Below are positions 21,715-31,970 of a stretch of 64,000 nucleotides of DNA, one piece after another (positions within the stretch are counted from its first letter, which is position 1; each line of letters begins with the position of its first letter). The notes under the pieces were generated by a model. It saw only the letters and a list, made by a program, of their open reading frames with translations, ran no database searches and was not told the origin of the DNA. The position numbers and the translations under genes were made by a program. Source of the stretch: Oncomelania hupensis (Eukaryota > Mollusca > Gastropoda > Littorinimorpha > Pomatiopsidae); NCBI GenBank assembly GCA_036898135.1, contig CM072511.1:75812840-75876839 (forward strand). The letters are read 5' to 3'.

Positions 21715-22291
21715 TGTAACAAACCGGATTTTTAGTTGGACAGTTACTTGTATCGCTTTGAACAGCAGTCACAAAGTGACGATTTCAAATTAAGAAGTTA
21801 TAATTGTTATTTCTAATGCCTGTACTTGTAGTTTGTATAATTTTGACATCAGGGTTTTAAGTTTCGTCATGCATGACGAAAAGTTCTGATATGTTGTTTT
21901 AGTTCGTTGTTGGCAGTGACTGAGTCGTGTGTCTGTTTGTCCTACCGTCAATTGTTTTATTGTAGTTCGCAAAATAGTATAAACAATGTTGGTGGATTTC
22001 TACTTCACCATGCCAGAAGGGACAAAAGTGTTTTGACATCGGCAGGGTGTGCGACGCTGGTCTCCCAAACTCCACCAATCTATGTACATTGGACACCAAA
22101 CAGTCGTTCAGCACCCGGACTCAGGACCTGCCGTCCCGAACTCACATGCAACCCTAACAACAAAAAGTGTTATTTCAAAGCACTGCAGCTTTGTGAGAGG
22201 ACAGACGGACTGTGCTAGGACGGTTTTATCTGTGACCCCGGCACGCAATATATATGTAGGTTGTTGTTCGGCGCCAGATGTCATCCGGGAG

Positions 22292-23067
22292 GCAAACTTG
22301 TTTTTTCCAACCTAGTTCCAGTCATTCGCCCAAAAAGGCAATCACCGAAGTCGAACGAAGCTCTCCGATGTGTTACGAAATGATGCTTGCATGACTACGA
22401 CTCGCTGACATTAAAAATGATCGCTGTTGCTTCTAATTCTGTTCGATTTACACAGATTTAGCATTTCGCAACGGTATACTTTGTTAATATGAGCATAATA
22501 TGAGCATAATTATTATCGACCATATTTAATAGTTGCGTTCCTTGATTTGCATTTTGTTAGTTCTCAGCAGTAAAGGCTAATAATAGCATTGCCCATTTCC
22601 TGCCTAGAACCAAGTAGACACTGTTATACAGTATACATAGGCTTAATCTACATTATTATATTATAAGTCAGTTTCCGCGCAGCAAAGAAGTTCACTAGCT
22701 GAATATAATTATTAGACCTGTATTGTTTGTTTTATACGTAAATAAATGTATAAACTATATCTATTCTAATTGATAATATTTAGGCCTATAGGCCTACTTT
22801 ATAATATTCGAATCTTTAAATTTCCGGAGAAGGACGAGTAGGCTAAGCGAATTTTTTTTCACAACTCGAGATCAGAGTTAAATTAATAGTTAGTTATTCA
22901 TTGCTTACAGGGTCCAGCGGACTGCAAAGAGTCGAATCAGAACCACAAAATCAAGACAACTCGAGATCAGAGTTAAATAAAAAGCTTATTAGTTATTCAT
23001 TGCTTACAGAGTCCAGCGGACTGCAAAGAGCCGAATCAGGACCACAAAATCGAGACCACAACTTCGC

Positions 23068-23118
<51 letters not shown>

Positions 23119-23192
23119 CAGTATAGTTATTTAGTTAAATCTTTAATTTATGTATTTGTTTTGTTTGTGTGTTGTTGTTGTTGTTGTTGTTG

Positions 23193-23267
<75 letters not shown>

Positions 23268-23274
23268 GTTTCTT

Positions 23275-23305
<31 letters not shown>

Positions 23306-24194
23306 TTATTATTATTATTCCTACTTTAAAAAAAAAATAAAAGAATAGTGTGCTGCTGTGCGGGCAATGGTGTAAATATGGTCAGTGACGTGTTGTTTGT
23401 TTTTGCTGAAGTTGGGTGTAACCCGAAATATTCAGATGGTGTTACTGGTTATTTTTTCTTATAGATTTAACAAAGTTTTCAGATGATTTATAGAAATTTC
23501 CGCCCGCCACGCAACATTTTTTTAATACGTGTTTCTCATTAAAATACATATAATTGAAATACATATAACAAATTTACTGTATCAGTTAAAAAGAATAATA
23601 TTAGTTAAATAAATAATTGCTTTGGTGCTTGCAATAAAAATATCACTGTTTTTTGAGACCATTATAAACTTGCTTTGCCTTGTTGTGCTGAAGGGACATC
23701 AACGTATCCATAGCGCTTTGAAGTTTTGTCATGGTTTTATTGTTGATATAGATGTGAAATCGTTGTATGTGTGCTTTATGTGTTATGTATTACTTTTACT
23801 CCTTATTACTAATTGTGTCAGTATATTATTCATCATAAAATAATAATAATAATAATACTAACTGCTTTAAAATGCAAATCTCGACTTGAGCTTGAAGCTG
23901 TGCAGATCGAAATAGAATTAGATCTAGCAGCGGCTATTTTTATCCACGGATGTTTCACCACAGGCTCTGAAGGCTTTTCTTTTGTCTTTGTAAACTCCTA
24001 AATACGTACGTAGTATAGTATGTAATTGAGGCCTACGAAAGACGAGACTTCCAAGCCTGTGGTTTCACGTAGTCCTGCCAGCATTCGTTCGTAAAACATC
24101 GGATAGCTTCGCTCGACTCGGAGAGTTTCGTTCGACTTCGGTAATTGCCTTTTTCGGGAAAGTGACTGGAACTAGGTTGGAAAAAACAAGTTCG
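22292..24194. mobile_element. Non-autonomous TIR DNA transposon, copy 2, with 10-bp duplication
   Basis: CATCCGGGAG occurs directly left (22282-22291) and right (24195-24204). The ends are inverted repeats: AACTTGTTTTTTCCAACC on the left and GGTTGGAAAAAACAAGTT on the right, continuing through CCAGTCA and the CCGAAGTCGAACGAA segment for roughly 80 bp. The interior matches copy 1 at 5181-6997 and has an extra ~95-bp tandem duplication (22862-23055) that carries the shared TCCAGCGGACT motif twice. No transposase. A 10-bp duplication with long inverted repeats suggests Mutator-like elements. Confidence 0.8.
23063..23320. repeat. Microsatellites (AGT)n, (GTT)n, (ATT)n, (CTT)n
   Basis: A block of four successive trinucleotide runs in the core of TIR copy 2. 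The (CTT)n and (GTT)n parts are absent from copy 1. Confidence 0.95.
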
Positions 24195-24658
24195 CATCCG
24201 GGAGTGGAAGCATTATGTGCCGACGGGTTGAGCTGTTCTACTAAACATCCTTTTACTTGTGCTAAAGGTTACTGGCAATCCTTGAAAGAAGGAATCTGTT
24301 TGCACCTAACATTATTAACTGATTTTTCTGACCCACGTATGCTGCTTTTAATTAACCTGCTCTGCAAGAATGTGAAGACATCGTTTCCAGTAATCTTCTA
24401 TCCAACTAACAATTTCATCTCGATGATAGACGCCTGACCAGTGTGTAATAATCAGATACAAATAACATTTCATTTTGATTATACAGAACTATAACCTTTA
24501 AAATAATACTTATTGTATTTTCTGAAAAGTCATTGTTGTCAATGTTTGTGTGTGTGTGTGTGGAAAGAATGAATATACAAATTAACATTTTATCACTTAG
24601 TTTCGTTAAGGATTATATGAATGCGTGCACGTGAATGTTTAGGACACCATCTTTGACA

Positions 24659-24715
24659 ATATAGATGTTGTTGGTGCTGTAGGTACTTCTCGCAGATTAT
24701 TCTGAGGTTGAAAAT
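24659..24715 (-). repeat. LINE-B continuation after the LTR insertion
   Basis: TAGATGTTGTTGGTGCTG and CGCAGATTATTCTGAGG read on the minus strand as the RT segment before FVDFKKAFDRV in other copies. It resumes the copy that stops at 21714. Confidence 0.8.
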
Positions 24716-25242
24716 ATCCATTAAAGATAACAAGTAGGAAAACATAAACATATTCTTTGTGTTTAAAACAGTATTTAAAAACCAAGTAAATTTACGAAGT
24801 TACAGCTGAGGAGGACAAAAAAATGTAGGTACCGGCAGGCAGCCACACTAGGTCCACGCGGAGATGCAAGTTCTCTGCTAAAAGTACCAACATTTCGATT
24901 TCCAACAGTTACCATTATTTTGTATAGTATTCAAAATACAAATTACAGAAATAAAGAAGGGTTCTTTATCTTTTACCACATGCCATTTGTTTGTAAAATG
25001 TGTTTTTACTTAATCCGTGTGTGTGGTTCACAAACACTCGATATCCGGAGTTTCGGCCGGCCGTGACACAGCCGCCATTAACTCCTCCACTCTCATCTTC
25101 CGTGGTGATATTATTCCCTAAAAATAGCTTCATTCAAAACTCGGAAATAGAGTCGACTGCTAAAGAAATTCCCTTTCCTTTCTCGAGTGGTTAGTTTTTT
25201 GATTAAATCGATGGTCGCTTTAAGGGATGGACGATGAAAAAT
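24716..25242. other. No gene seen
   Basis: AT-rich unassigned DNA. The ORF at 25000-25194 has no family signature. Confidence 0.6.
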
Positions 25243-25670
25243 TAATATCCTATCCTATCCTATCCCGTAACTCGAAAGTCGTTGGGGCACCACAGATGAT
25301 CGTTTAACCAGCGTACTCCATCTTTGTCATCAGCAACCCTCATGGCTTCGCTCAGTGTCAAGCCAGTCCATTCTCGAATGTTGTCCTCCCACCTCTTTTT
25401 CTGTCTCTCTCTTCTTCTGCCCCATTGCACCGTGTCTTGCAGGATGCAATGCTTGATGCTCTGGTGATGTGGCCATACCATCAAAGTTTCCGTTTCTTCA
25501 CCACTGTGAGCATGTGTTGTCCAATGGCTTGTGTAATGATCTGTCGGACTTCGTCGTTGATGATGTGCTGGAAATGCCCATAAGTCTTCTGTAGCACCTC
25601 ATCTCCGTGAAATGTATTCTTCGTTCTAGGTCTGCTGTGAGGAACCATGTTTCGCAAGAGTATAGGCAGA
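25243..25670 (-). pseudogene. LINE-B copy, 3' fragment
   Basis: Minus strand: (TATCC)n tail at 25243-25264, then LVKRSS-like coding, EWTGLTLSEAMRVA, RERQKKRWED and WPHHQSIKH, followed by the TADLERRIQF-like region up to about 25670. Several indels break the frame. Strongly 5' truncated. Confidence 0.85.
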
Positions 25671-25863
25671 TGAAAAATGGCTCAAATTTAACTTTTTGTA
25701 ACTCAAAAACTATTTAACCCGATCGTAGTCATGCGCAAGAAAAGTCCAATTTCTTGTGAATCTGCCAAATATGGAAGTTTCCGTCAAGTATAATATAGGC
25801 GCAAAGCGCGAGCCAACCGAGCACCTTCAAATCCGGTCTAATCTTTTGTGCTGCTCGCGAGTC

Positions 25864-25939
25864 ATGGCGGAGTGTTCAACCGAGGCGATGGGGACGCACA
25901 TTTCGAGGCAATTTGTGGAAGAAATAAAACCTATCCTTG
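25864..25939 (+). CDS. Possible first coding exon of a small host gene
   Basis: ATG at 25864 in CGAGTCATGGCGG starts MAECSTEAMGTHIS and ends at CCTATCCTTG followed by GTAAGT, a consensus splice donor, in phase 1. The next plausible exon, 28500-28571, begins with two bases that complete the codon to Asp, so the frames fit. The intron would hold the R550, LINE-A and SINE insertions. No domain is recognised. A phase match has a one-in-three chance of being accidental, so this is only a candidate. Confidence 0.35.
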
Positions 25940-26497
25940 GTAAGTGTGGATGTAATTCTGTTTATTGTTTTTAAAAGTCGATCTGTCAAACCATTTTGCT
26001 GAATGTAGCGTATTTCGATGATGGTTGGGTGTCGAAATGGGGTACCCACCCGATAAACAAAGTTATTTTTTGCACTTCGCCGTACACGTGATCTATTTGT
26101 GTCAAACGAAACTTGAGGTTTTTACCCTAATGGTGTTTGTTTCTCGGATTTTTTTGGAAAAACTTTAATTATTTATTTATTTTAGGATTAAATTAGGATT
26201 AACGGAATAATTGTTCCTTTGCTGAAACCGGAAGTGCAAGACTATGGCTAGCGTAGCGAACACTGCTACGCAACAACATCCCTCCTTAAATCTTCTTTAG
26301 TTAATCCGAGTTTTATAAATGTATGTGTGTTTTATTTGTGGTTACTAATTTGTTTGTCATGACAGGTGAAGTGAGATATTAAATATATAAACTTTAATTT
26401 AAAATAAAAAACTAACTTTTGAGACAATATCCCTGATCAGTCAAACTGAAAGTGAAAGTAAACAGGCATTCAGTTAGTTTAGTTATTAATTTCTTAC
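25940..26497. other. Unassigned, possible intron sequence
   Basis: No ORF or repeat recognised. It lies between the candidate donor at 25940 and the R550 copy at 26498. Confidence 0.5.
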
Positions 26498-27200
26498 AGG
26501 GTCCAGCAGACTGCAAAAAGCCGAATCAGGACAACAAAATCAAGACCACAATTTAGCTCAAAGAGGACTCGCCCCTGATCCGCATAAAAGATCTGCTGAC
26601 ACAACTGAAGGCACTCCACCAGCCTGTCACTGTACAATAAAGGCAGACCATGCACGGGACGATGAGACTATACTCTAATTTATCGAACCCCTGTTTACAA
26701 AAACAAAATAGAATACAAACATCATTATAAAATATCAACAAAACACATACATATAAAATGCCTACATTGCTAAATAATAATATCATAGGAAGCCCTAGTG
26801 ACCATTTGGCAGAAACGTCCAATATTCCCAATACGAATACGAATACGAATACGAAAACTTTATTATCTCAACAGGGAGAAATTCGCTGAAGAAATTAGCT
26901 GATACAACAGACCTCACACACAAATGAAGTTTTGTCCCGGAAGAGTTTTCAAGAAAAAAGGTAGTGACTGGTCTAGCAAAGAAGATAGTATAGTAGATTG
27001 ATAGTAGGAATGAGAAAGAACAAATGAGAAAGACAGCGACAGTGGGAATTTAAAGAACTAAATTTCCAGTTCAGTTCAGTAGGTAGATTACCGTCCCCGG
27101 ACACAATAGCGTATAGGGGACTTCAAAATTTTCCAGAAAGCGGGGATACTATTTATACTAAGCCCCGGCACCCCCACGGGGGGCAGGCCTTCAGCAAAAC
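26498..27200 (-). repeat. R550 dispersed repeat, copy 2, split by a tailed retroposon end
   Basis: Same landmarks as the copy at 13823: CCGCATAAAAGATCTGCTGA, TAGGAAGCCCTAGTGACCA and GGGAATTTAAAG. Its minus-strand 3' end has the shared motif (GGGTCCAGCAGACTGC, GAATCAGGAC). At about 26829-26890 an (ATACGA)n run plus AAACTTTATTATCTCAACAG is inserted, and around 27070-27130 there is another short insertion. Confidence 0.65.
26829..26890 (-). repeat. Retroposon 3' end with (TTCGTA)n tail
   Basis: ATACGAATACGAATACG then AAACTTTATTATCTC. Read on the minus strand it is a body with an AATAAAG signal followed by a hexamer-repeat tail. Similar ends are at 39170-39230 (CAAGATACAAGATACAAG) and 43255-43305. 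Confidence 0.55.
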
Positions 27201-27657
27201 ATCATATAAATGATTATGAACAATAGAACATACCAGTTTTCTTTTTCTTTGATACAGATAATGCCCACCTCTAGCAAATGAGCAGATGGTACTTTTTAAA
27301 TTTTGTTTTGGTTTGTTCATTTAGCTTATGGGAATTGGACAGATAGATACTCAGTATTTATAGGGTCCAGCGGACTGCCAGAGCCGAAACAGGACCACAA
27401 AAAACTAAGCAAATTAAGACTAAACTGTTAACATTTAAATATGATAAAAGATGTAAATAAAACCAGTCTTACTAATAAAATGTAATCAATAATATAAAGC
27501 AAGACGATATGATCTATATGCGATAAAACAAATTAACATCATGTAATTGAAAAAAGATGTTTACTATTGGATACTTTAAAAATTTTATTATAAAGGTATC
27601 GAACCAAAACATCTTTCTCTTTCATCAACCAGATCAGCACATTCAGACATAAAATGG

Positions 27658-27956
27658 TTAAAAAAAAAAAGGTAAAGGTATGTCCCATAGCCTTGTGGGC
27701 GTAGGGGAGCGTGATGTTGGAGATCACACTTATCTTGGACCAGCGTAATGAGGGTGATGCCCATCTCTCTCCCTCGCTGCTTTACCTTCCCCACCCTTAA
27801 GAGAGTAGGTACTCCGTCACAGTTGAGTCAACTGGGGGCGTTGTTATTTGTCGCTTCACGTTTTGCGGTCACTCATCCAAGTGCTAACCGCACTGGACGG
27901 TGCTTAACTTGCGACACAGTAGCGAGTGCTCCAACCACTGCGCTATCCGAAACCCC
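27658..27956 (-). mobile_element. SINE with 5S rRNA-like and tRNA-like head
   Basis: TAAAATGG flanks the insertion on both sides (27650-27657 and 27957-27964). On the minus strand it starts near GGGGTTTCGGATAGCGCAG, a tRNA-like A box, and then has a stretch (plus 27861-27910) that resembles the internal promoter of 5S rRNA: AAGTTAAGCACCG against AAGCTAAGCAGGG, and GGTTAGCACTTGGATGAGTG against GGTTAGTACTTGGATGGGAG. About three quarters of this region agrees. It ends in CTTTACC and a T run. RNA polymerase III transcription is expected. Confidence 0.7.
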
Positions 27957-28123
27957 TAAAATGGCGGACGGAAAAATATTTGTCACAGGTAAAGCACCAT
28001 GGTGGTTCTTCTCCTTTTAAAAGGAAACTATGGGTGACAAAAGTATGCCCAATATGAAGGGGAGCCAAAACAGTTTCTTCTTTGTGGCTGGACGCAAAGT
28101 TAGGCAAAGAAGCAGACAAATCT

Positions 28124-28191
28124 TTTTTTTTTTTCTTTTAGGGAGAGCACGCTCATCCTTCTTTTCATTAAACCACACAATGCACAGTAGG
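28124..28191 (-). mobile_element. 68-bp retroposed RNA with poly(A) and 15-bp duplication
   Basis: GAAGCAGACAAATCT is present directly before (28109-28123) and after (28192-28206), whereas the other LINE-A copies have it once. On the minus strand the insert ends in an A-rich run (AAAAGAAAAAAAAAA), so it is a short polyadenylated RNA put in by LINE machinery. The body begins CCTACTGTGCATTGTGTGG and is not a tRNA or a known repeat of this window. Confidence 0.75.
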
Positions 28192-28499
28192 GAAGCAGAC
28201 AAATCTGGAAGAATTTGGAACAATTTTTTATTGATTAGATTAGACCATTCGGTCTTCCACAGCCGTTTACAATAGAAGCCTGTCATACAACGCAGGTCAG
28301 AGCATGGAACAAATGGGAAAATCTCTGACGACTTGGAATCTATTTACTGTTAATTTATATTGGAAGCTATTTACTATTAATTTATATTGATGAACTTTGT
28401 GTACAGTAACGCAATCAATGAATAAGATTTATTTATTTATTTATTATTTTTGCGAATTTATAGAAAATTACAATCAGTGATTTATCTCCTGTTTTCCAG

Positions 28500-28571
28500 A
28501 CCAAGATGATAGCATGCAGATCGACCACCAAAAGGGGAACCTCGGCAGAGGACAGCAACTAGAAGTACTTC
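28500..28571 (+). CDS. Possible second exon of the small host gene
   Basis: The acceptor is TTTATCTCCTGTTTTCCAG, a good pyrimidine tract, and the donor is GTAAGA at 28572. The frame that follows the exon at 25864 reads QDDSMQIDHQKGN without a stop and ends in phase 1. A further acceptor at 28676 (TTTTGTATGTTGGCAG) would join a short last exon 28677-28702 coding YRCRRPS and a stop; alternatively the 105-bp gap is read through, since it keeps the frame. No homologue recognised. Confidence 0.35.
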
Positions 28572-28804
28572 GTAAGACCCTTTTTAAAAAAACAAGGTTA
28601 AAACATCTTTTTAAAAAAAAATCTATTCTTTTACTGTTTTCACTGAACTTATACAATGTATTTTGTATGTTGGCAGGTTATCGCTGTCGTCGTCCGAGTT
28701 AAGTTAAGCAGATTTTCAACTGGATGTATTCCGGCAACACCTCCTAAACCCAGAGCTCATCAGTGCTCTCAGCCTCCCATGTGAGGCAATCAGCAATTAC
28801 GTTA

Positions 28805-30572
28805 CATGATTATTGCTTTAGATCCAGCGGACTTCCGAGCCAAATCAGGACCAGAGAGACGTTATCTTAAAATATTATAAAATGGTTCAAATCTTAAAAA
28901 ACAAGCCTGTTACTCTTAAATACTCGAACAAACTTTCACATGCAACCTCTTGAAAATTCTTCTTTAAAACTGATGTATTAAAAATACGTTCTCTTTCTTC
29001 AATCAAATCACTAAATTCAGTCTTACCAATAAAATTTAACCAACACAAAACAAGACGACATGATTTATATGCGATAAAACAAACCAACATCATGTAAAAA
29101 TTGAAACAGGTGTTGATCATTGCATACTTTAAAAATCTCGTTGAAAGGTATTGAACCAAAATATCTTTCTCTTTCCTAAAACAGATCAGCACATTCAGAC
29201 ATGAAATGGCGAACGGAAAAGGATCTATCACATGCAAAGCACCATGGTGGTTCTCCTTTTAAAAGGAAACTGTGGGTGACATAAGTATGCCCAATATGAA
29301 GGCGAGACAAAACTGTTTCTTCTTTGCGAGTGGATGCAAAGTTGGGCAAAGAACCTGAAAAATCAAGAAGAATTTGAAATAATTTGTTATTGGTATGGTT
29401 AGACCAGTCAGTCTGCCACAGCCGTTTACAATAAGATCCAGTCATACAACGCAGGTCAGAGTAAAGAACAAACTGGAAAATCTCGGAGGGAAATCGAGAT
29501 GCAGAGCTTCTTTAGCCGCTTTGTCAACTGCAATATTGCCGCGGATGCCCATGTGACCAGGTCCCCACATAAAAACTATCCTTTTACTCTCAGAAACAAG
29601 TTGTGTATGGAAGTCATGGATCTCTGCTAGAAAAGGGTGTGATATCTTTCTCGTGGAAAGAGCCTGGAGTGCTGACAGTGAATCAGACATGATTAAAAAC
29701 GAGGTTCTTTTGGATTGATAAACCTGTTTCAGTGCTAGATGAATTGCCTTGAGCTCAGCTGTATAAACAGAACAAAAATCAAATAGACGCTGTTGCAAAG
29801 GCTGGTCTAGGTGTCTCCCAGAGACCAACGCAGCAGCAACCGAGTCTCCTTTCTTTGACTCGTCTGTAAAAGTTTTTTTATATTCTGGGTATAAAAGCAA
29901 ATAAAGTTGGTTATAGACGGTTTTAGAAGTATTGTTTTTGAGGAAAGCGGACAATTGCCATTTAATGTTTGGGGTACGTAATTTCCATGGAGGGGCTTCA
30001 GTCCGAAGCTCATCAACGTTGATGGAAGCAACATCGATGCCTGCTTTTGAACCTGCATTCTGACGCCAAACGGAGGAATTGTGTTAGGTTTGGCTTCAAA
30101 TTTCTGAACAAAAACTGGGTTGAGAACACAGTCATATCAGTTTTTAATTTTAAATAGTTATAGTAATTCAATCACAGTTTTGTACGTCTCAGCTCCAGCG
30201 GAGGTTCGTTAGCTTCCACGTAAAGGCTTTCACAAGGGGAGGTGCGGAACGCACCCAAAGCAATGCGTAGTGTCTGATGAGCAACTGGATCTAACATTTT
30301 AGGATAAGACTTTCGAGCAGAACCATAAACAATGCAACCATAGTCTAACTTGGATCTAATTAAAGAACGGTATAACAGCAATAAAGTTTTCTTGTTAGCT
30401 CACCAGTCTGTACCACTGATAACCTTGAGCAAATTGCAGGCCTGTTGATATTTAGTTTTCAAATCTTTCAGATGAGGAAGTAAGGATAACCTTTGATCAA
30501 AAATAACACCCACAAATTTGACTTGTTGGACCGTCTTTATTGGAGTTTTATTGAGGGTAATATTAGGATCGT
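28805..30572 (-). mobile_element. LINE-A copy 4, 5'-truncated, complete 3' end
   Basis: The minus strand carries RT thumb, linker, RNase H and 3' UTR, ending at the plus-strand motif GATCCAGCGGACTTCCGAG. The copy begins at 30572 within the RT region. No clear target duplication was found. Confidence 0.88.
28887..30560 (-). pseudogene. RT C-terminus and RNase H of LINE-A copy 4
   Basis: Fragments in several frames: the RT end with LIRSKLDYGCIVYGSARKS (30381-30172), then the linker, then the RNase H ORF 29954-29442 with TDESKKGDS, VYTAELKAIHLAL, IMSDSLSALQAL and PGHMGIRGNIAVDKA, and the C-terminal cysteine region CFACDRSFSVRHFMSEC (29445-29176). All four acidic RNase H positions are visible. 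This is the best preserved RNase H of the four copies, but frame changes near 29450, 29200 and 30060 show it is dead. Confidence 0.85.
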
Positions 30573-31754
30573 GCGTGTAAATTAAACTTTGAAATGGAAG
30601 TGGGATGCAATAGTTTGAAATTGAAGCTCAGAACAAAATGGGAAATACCACATAATTGTTCTGCCCTTAGAATTTTGTGTCTAAAGTTAAAATATTAACA
30701 TTTCTGTTAATCCTTTGCATCATGGTATCGTGAGTATTTTTGCATCAAGGTATCATAAGTATTTATTTGTATGTCAAATACTTTTTGAGATTTATTAAAT
30801 AATTAATGTGAACGTAAGATATTTTCTTAATTCTAAGCATATAGCACATGTCATGCCATCCTTTCAGTTTCTAAGGCTTAATTGCTTGTGTTTCTTTACA
30901 TTATAGTATCATGAGTCTTTCTGCCAAGTTTTATGAGTGATTTCCAAAGATATGCTTTTACTGTTTTGGCGTGTTTTTTTTTTTGTAATCAGCATTCTTT
31001 TTCCGAGTGGCAAAATAAAAGGTTTGGCGTTTTTTGGCACCATTATTTAGCAATAAATTACTGGTTAATATGTCTAGAAAAATTTAAGTGTGTTATATGA
31101 AGTACTGACTATTTCAAAATGTGGATTGTTAGTGATTTGTAACTCATTTGTGTTTTTCCAGCCTTGTAAACTTGGTCTTTTGTGCTGTTTTTACGTTCTC
31201 AAACTGTTATTGATGTCCATTCAATCAAAATGTTGTACATGTTATTCCTTGTAATTGAGCAAATGTACTGTACACGTCTATAACTGATTTATTTGAATGA
31301 TAGAATAACTGTATAAGTCACAAAATATTTGTTATTTTATGTGCGTCCGTACAATTAAATTATTATTATTATTATTATTATTATTACTACTATTTTTTTA
31401 AATTATTTTTTTACAATATTTATTTTATTATTTTAAAAAAAAATTAGTATTATTATAGGAATTGCAGTTAAAAAGACTTGTTCAACCCTTATTATCTGAC
31501 CGCATGCAAAAATAACAGTATACTTTATGGTTTGTGGTGCACATGTGTAGCTATGGATTGTTGAAACCAGTTTTTACGGAAACTGCGACGTTTCCCTGTG
31601 ATGACCCAGGAGAGGATCCCTAAGATGGCTTTTTTTTTTTTTGCTGCAGTTTATTATCCTTTTTTATCGGGAAACTCTGGGCCGCCTCCCCCAGCCGGGG
31701 AAGGCGTAGTCGCGCCCAAACCCTACCTACCTAACATTATTTGTGATTTTTTTG
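30573..31754. other. No gene seen
   Basis: AT-rich DNA, with (ATT)n near 31362-31386. The ORF 31598-31825 overlaps the 3' end of the following SINE and is not a gene. Confidence 0.65.
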
Positions 31755-31955
31755 AAATTTTTGCTGAGGGAGAAAACCGGAGTACCCGGAGAAAACCTCC
31801 GAGACGTTGCCCGAGACGAAAGTAAATAATATTCGGAGAAACATAACGCCCAGGTGCTGGCTCGAACCCACACCTGTCAGGCACCATTGGTTTCTGGCTT
31901 GTGGACAATGCAAGTTAGTCCCGCCTTAGCCCACTTGGCCACAACGCTCTCTATT
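31755..31955 (-). mobile_element. tRNA-derived SINE with GGAGTACC domain
   Basis: The minus strand starts AGAGCGTTGTGGCCAAGTGG, a Leu/Ser-type A box, with a long variable region and a B box GGTTCGAGCC (plus 31859-31868). It is followed by the sequence that reads AAAACCGGAGTACCCGGAG on the plus strand, the domain shared with 9020-9180. It is not an intact tRNA gene because the acceptor stem does not close. Confidence 0.7.
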
Positions 31956-31970
31956 TTTTTAGTGTTTTTG

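Larger units (their letters stand above)
21715..24658. mobile_element. Solo-LTR-like insertion in LINE-B, itself interrupted
   Basis: The insertion starts TGTAAC and ends TTGACA, and ATATA is present directly before it (21710-21714) and after it (24659-24663), while an uninterrupted LINE-B copy has this site once. A TG...CA insertion with a 5-bp duplication is the pattern of an LTR element. Without the inner DNA transposon (22292-24194 plus one 10-bp duplication) it is about 1.03 kb with no pol, so a solo LTR is the simplest reading. ORFs at 21907-22315 and 24162-24437 show no known domain. Confidence 0.65.
27362..28330 (-). mobile_element. LINE-A copy 3, 3' part, with two insertions
   Basis: On the minus strand the shared 3' motif (GGGTCCAGCGGACTGCC on plus) is followed by LINE-A 3' UTR and the end of the RNase H ORF, matching 28805-29450. 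It is interrupted by a 5S-like SINE (27658-27956) and a 68-bp retroposed piece (28124-28191). It ends about 28330 inside RNase H. The frame is broken (fragments VLIWLMKEKD and TGFYCKRLWKTEWSN are visible). Confidence 0.8.

Noticed and set aside
21907..22315. Cys-containing ORFs as a secreted protein
   Set aside because: No signal peptide or known fold, and they lie in the LTR-like insertion.
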